Of a stretch of DNA of 64,000 nt, positions 61,429 to 64,000 are shown one piece after another. The stretch lies in assembly GCF_047238345.1 (NCBI RefSeq), contig NZ_JBDFMQ010000001.1, positions 3,472,001 to 3,536,000 on the forward strand, read 5' to 3'. The translations under genes and the position numbers were made by a program. The notes beneath the pieces are model-generated. The model had not been told where the DNA came from and did not search any database. It was given only the letters and a program-made list of their open reading frames with translations. The stretch is from Shouchella sp047238345. GTDB lineage: Bacteria; Bacillota; Bacilli; Bacillales; Bacillaceae_D. The first letter of the stretch is position 1, and every line of letters begins with the position of its first letter.

Positions 61429-61974
61429 TTACTTCCCTGCAAGAATTCCTTTTTCAAGGCGATCAAGCTGTCCTTTTACACTACCATCGTATACACGATC
61501 GCCAATGCGGACTTTTATTCCACCAACGAGTTGTTCTTGAACGACATTCGTTACTTCTAACGCACGCTTTCCTACTTTAGGTGCAAAAACAACTGCGATT
61601 TGTTCTTTTTCAGAATCACTTAACGGTTTCGCTGAGTAGACAAATGCTTCAGCAATGCCTTTTTGTTCGTTGTTTAATTTCTTGTATTCAGAAGCAAGTT
61701 CGGGAATAACAGAATAACGGGAGCGCTCCATTAAGCGCATCATTAATGCTAACGTTGTTTCCTTTACATTGTTCTGAAATGCTTGCTTGATTAATTGAGC
61801 TTTTTTCTCTTGAGAAAGGCCTGGAACTTCAAGTAGTCTCTGTAATTCTGGAGTTTGTTCAAACACCTCAGAAACCAGCTCCAAATCCTGTTCAAAATCG
61901 TCCGCTTGACCTTTTGCTACACCTAACTCAAAAAGAGCAACAGCGTAACGATTGGCTACCGCTTTGTTGCTCAT
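61429..61974 (-). CDS. atpH: ATP synthase subunit delta
   Basis: A 181-residue stator subunit linking the top of F1 to the b dimer. It starts A-V-A-N-R-Y-A-V-A-L-F-E-L and ends with the conserved V-G-G-I-K-V-R-I-G-D-R-V-Y-D-G-S-V motif. It overlaps atpF by four bases (ATGA), so translation is coupled, as usual. Confidence 0.97.
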   Translation of the reverse strand: MSNKAVANRYAVALFELGVAKGQADDFEQDLELVSEVFEQTPELQRLLEVPGLSQEKKAQLIKQAFQNNVKETTLALMMRLMERSRYSVIPELASEYKKLNNEQKGIAEAFVYSAKPLSDSEKEQIAVVFAPKVGKRALEVTNVVQEQLVGGIKVRIGDRVYDGSVKGQLDRLEKGILAGK

Positions 61975-62462
61975 AGCTCTTCGCCCGCTTGTTTAAGATA
62001 CTCTTGAACTAGCTTGTCTTGTTCACTTGCGTCAAGTTCTTTTTCAATCACTTTCTGTGCAATTAAGACAGATAGAGATGCGACTTGCTCACGCAGTGCC
62101 GTAACAGCTTGCTCTTTCTCATTACGAATTTCAGCAAGCGCTTGCTGCTGAATACGATCTGCTTCAGCCTTCGCTTCGCGGACGATATCTCGGCCTTGCT
62201 GTTCGCCAACTTTTTTAGCATTCTCAATTAACTCACGTGCTTCAACACGTGCTTGTTTTAACTCATCTTTTTGATCTTCTAGCATTTTCTCCGCATCTTT
62301 GCGGTTACGCTCTGCAGAGTCAATTTGGTCATTAATCATGTCTTGACGCTTTTGCATAACACCCATCAATGGCTTAAGTGCAAATTTCGCAATAAGAAGC
62401 ATTAATAACGTGAAAGCAAAAAGTTGATAAAGCGCTGAGCCCCAATCAAGTACTTCAAACAT
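61971..62462 (-). CDS. atpF: ATP synthase subunit b
   Basis: A 163-residue peripheral-stalk subunit: one N-terminal membrane helix (about residues 9-29) and a long charged coiled coil (about 35-160) rich in Glu, Lys, Gln and Arg. It dimerises and holds F1 still against the rotor through delta. It is separated from atpE by 108 bases that hold a possible RNA hairpin. Confidence 0.97.
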   Translation of the reverse strand: MFEVLDWGSALYQLFAFTLLMLLIAKFALKPLMGVMQKRQDMINDQIDSAERNRKDAEKMLEDQKDELKQARVEARELIENAKKVGEQQGRDIVREAKAEADRIQQQALAEIRNEKEQAVTALREQVASLSVLIAQKVIEKELDASEQDKLVQEYLKQAGEEL

Positions 62463-62507
62463 CGTTACACCCCTTTTTCTATCAGAAGTCGGTCCTTACA
62501 TAAGGAA

Positions 62508-62541
62508 AGGCGAGAGGTTCTAAAGTAGAACGCTGTCGCCT
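62508..62541 (-). other. Possible intercistronic RNA hairpin between atpE and atpF
   Basis: On the transcript AGGCG pairs with CGCCT and GTTCT with AGAAC around ACTTT, with an internal loop. There is no U tract, so it is not a terminator; it could protect the upstream atpE message, which is needed at high copy. Confidence 0.45.
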
Positions 62542-62570
62542 CTCCATGATTTCCGTATGAAAAAATGCAG

Positions 62571-62786
62571 TTAGCCTAAGAAGTACATTAAGAAAGCAAG
62601 AACTACTGCAAGAATAGGAACAGCCTCTGCAAGCGGTGCACCAATAAACATAAGCGTTTGTAGTGGACCACGTTGTTCTGGTTGACGAGCCACCCCTTCA
62701 AGAACTGCTTTTACGATGATGGCAACACCAATTGCGCCACCAAGTGCAGCCAAACCTGCTGCAATACCTGCTGCTAAGTGCGTCAT
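62571..62786 (-). CDS. atpE: ATP synthase subunit c (alkaliphile-type motif)
   Basis: A 71-residue two-helix proteolipid forming the Fo rotor ring. Proton-binding E54 lies in G-A-P-L-A-E-A-V-P, that is P51-x-x-E54-x-x-P57, the motif known from alkaliphilic Bacillus. The first-helix motif is G16-x-A18-x-G20-x-A22, intermediate between the alanine motif of B. pseudofirmus OF4 and the glycine motif of neutral-pH species. R-Q-P-E-Q in the loop contacts gamma and epsilon. GGAGG precedes the ATG. Confidence 0.97.
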   Translation of the reverse strand: MTHLAAGIAAGLAALGGAIGVAIIVKAVLEGVARQPEQRGPLQTLMFIGAPLAEAVPILAVVLAFLMYFLG

Positions 62787-62858
62787 AACTATTTTTCCTC
62801 CTCAAAATTGGTTAGTTGGTTTATTTCCTATAAATAATCGCTCTAAAAAGAGCAGAGA

Positions 62859-63605
62859 TTAATGTTGTTCAACTTTATGCGCCATATAGACCATTGCGAG
62901 CATAGCAAAAATGTATGCTTGAATGGAGCCGATAAAGATACTAAATGCTTGCCAAGCCATAGTTGGTAAGAGCGTAACGATCCCAAGACCAACTCCTTGA
63001 AATACACCGTAGTTAAATCCCAGTGTACCAAGTGTAACTAAGAGAATTAATAACACTTCTTTTGCGAAAATGTTACCAAACAAACGCATTCCAAGTGTTA
63101 GAAAGTTCGATACTTCTTCAATAATTTTGAATGGAAGCAGTACCCATACAGGTTGAACATATCCTTTTAAGTAGCCGCTAACACCTGTCATCTTAATTCC
63201 ATAAATATGTGTTAACACTATGACAAACGCTGCCATTGTTAAAGCTAAGATTGGATCCGATGTAGGGGAGCGCCAAATAACATAGTGATTTGAATCGCTT
63301 GTTACAAGTTCGAATGGAATACCCATCATATTTGCAACGAACATATAGAATAATAGCGCATAGGCAAGGACAATAAATCGACCGCCTGTTTTCCAATCCA
63401 TATTCGCTTTAATAATTCCACGAACAAAATCGATAACCCACTCAATAAAGTTCTGTAACCCGGTTGGTCTCATCGCAAGTTTTCTTGCACCAATCACTGA
63501 GATCAAAAATACAATTAAACAGGCTACGGTTGTCGTAAATACAGTTGTTAGGTTAAACGGAATGTTAAACCACGGGTCGTACCAATAAATATCTTGTGAA
63601 TCCAT
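62859..63605 (-). CDS. atpB: ATP synthase subunit a (alkaliphile-type K182)
   Basis: A 248-residue stator subunit forming the proton half-channels, with five to six membrane segments. The essential Arg is R174 in G-M-R-L-F-G-N-I-F-A-K-E; K182, eight residues later, takes the place of the usual Gly in G-N-I-Y-A-G-E and corresponds to the K180 described as critical for ATP synthesis at high pH in B. pseudofirmus OF4. The C-terminal Q-A-Y-I-F-A-M-L-A-M-V-Y motif is standard. It lies four bases after atpI. Confidence 0.97.
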   Translation of the reverse strand: MDSQDIYWYDPWFNIPFNLTTVFTTTVACLIVFLISVIGARKLAMRPTGLQNFIEWVIDFVRGIIKANMDWKTGGRFIVLAYALLFYMFVANMMGIPFELVTSDSNHYVIWRSPTSDPILALTMAAFVIVLTHIYGIKMTGVSGYLKGYVQPVWVLLPFKIIEEVSNFLTLGMRLFGNIFAKEVLLILLVTLGTLGFNYGVFQGVGLGIVTLLPTMAWQAFSIFIGSIQAYIFAMLAMVYMAHKVEQH

Positions 63606-63609
63606 TGTT

Positions 63610-64000
63610 TCACCTCTTTCGCCTATTAGCTTTTATTACTAAATCCACCATCATGACAATGTACATAAGCGCAATCCCGATCACGACCGCTATCAGATGA
63701 AACGTATCAGGATACAGGAGTGCAAGTCCGACTGCCACGAGTGCGAGGAGCATTCGAAAAACATAACCGAGCCCTACTATCAACATTGAAAAGGTGCTTG
63801 AGGATGTTTTTCCAACGTGCCGTGCGTTTCGATAGGTTGTCCAAAGGTTGAGGTAGCTTGCTCCAAATCCAAGGAGCAGACCAAGAAAGACATGCTGAAC
63901 CGAGGAAACAAAATAGCCTACGAGAAAAACAGCTGCCACTAGCATGGATACAAGTGAATAACGCTTCATCTGTGACCGTGCGCTTATCTGTTCATGGCTG
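63610..64000 (-). CDS. atpI: ATP synthase accessory protein AtpI (5' end outside window)
   Basis: A small membrane protein with four predicted segments that helps assemble the c ring or handle Mg2+. The C-terminal V-D-L-V-I-K-A-N-R-R-K-R tail is basic. ATG 63969 would give 119 residues but has no ribosome binding site, and the frame stays open to the window edge with E-Q-I-S-A-R-S-Q before it. The true start is therefore probably beyond 64000 and the operon promoter is not in the window. Confidence 0.85.
   Translation of the reverse strand, partial: SHEQISARSQMKRYSLVSMLVAAVFLVGYFVSSVQHVFLGLLLGFGASYLNLWTTYRNARHVGKTSSSTFSMLIVGLGYVFRMLLALVAVGLALLYPDTFHLIAVVIGIALMYIVMMVDLVIKANRRKR

Noticed and set aside
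1..64000. CRISPR arrays, tRNA/rRNA genes, prophage, toxin-antitoxin or restriction systems
   Set aside because: I looked for repeat-spacer arrays, cloverleaf genes and family motifs of defence proteins and saw none that could be supported.

Overview
This window is chromosomal DNA from a low-GC, endospore-forming, flagellated member of the Bacillaceae, most likely an alkaliphile (Alkalihalobacillus/Shouchella-like). The right half keeps a block order known from Bacillus: atpIBEFHAGDC - ywzB - ywmB - murAA - spoIID - spoIIQ - spoIIID - mbl - flhO - flhP, all on the minus strand. The alkaliphile call rests on the ATP synthase: the c subunit has P51-x-x-E54-x-x-P57 and the a subunit has a lysine eight residues after its essential arginine (R174/K182). 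Both are known markers of alkaliphilic Bacillus Fo sectors.

Left part (1-24 kb) is accessory and carbohydrate-oriented. It starts with a TetR/MFS efflux pair. Next come a maltodextrin importer (mdxE, mdxF, mdxG), a ferritin-like protein and a lipoprotein alpha-amylase. A run of small housekeeping and unknown genes follows: MFS, HIT, ASCH, GNAT and an Old-Yellow-Enzyme reductase. Then a family 2 glycosidase and a second sugar ABC importer lie close together, followed by a squalene-hopene/sporulenol-type cyclase. Neither importer has its own ATPase, so both probably use a shared MsmX-type ATPase encoded elsewhere. Three of the sugar loci carry CcpA (cre)-like sites next to a promoter.

Middle part (22-44 kb) holds a fatty acyl-CoA ligase, a Wzz/tyrosine-kinase/PHP-phosphatase trio with a divergent LytR-CpsA-Psr gene, and a paired SMR efflux operon with its TetR. 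It continues with rodA, galE, a two-domain lipoprotein, a LexA-controlled Y-family polymerase, and a peptidoglycan hydrolase with a WalR box upstream. After these come a ureohydrolase with an unusual Cys in its metal site, a large YhgE/Pip membrane protein, fabZ, an esterase and an azoreductase.

Right part (44-64 kb) carries a gerA-type germinant receptor operon with a clear sigma-G promoter, the flhO/flhP flagellar rod genes, mbl, spoIIID (sigma-E-like promoter), spoIIQ (sigma-F-like promoter), spoIID, murAA, ywmB, ywzB and the ATP synthase operon, whose first gene runs off the window end. Several starts were moved from the longest possible frame to an internal start with a better ribosome binding site. 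In some cases a promoter lying inside the longer frame confirms the shorter one.

No rRNA, tRNA, CRISPR array, complete insertion sequence, phage or classical defence system was seen. The most unusual items are the Cys-substituted ureohydrolase, the hybrid Fo motif set, the shared operator logic of two TetR-efflux modules, a hairpin-forming repeat inside the maltodextrin cluster, and a GerC protein without its lipidation cysteine.
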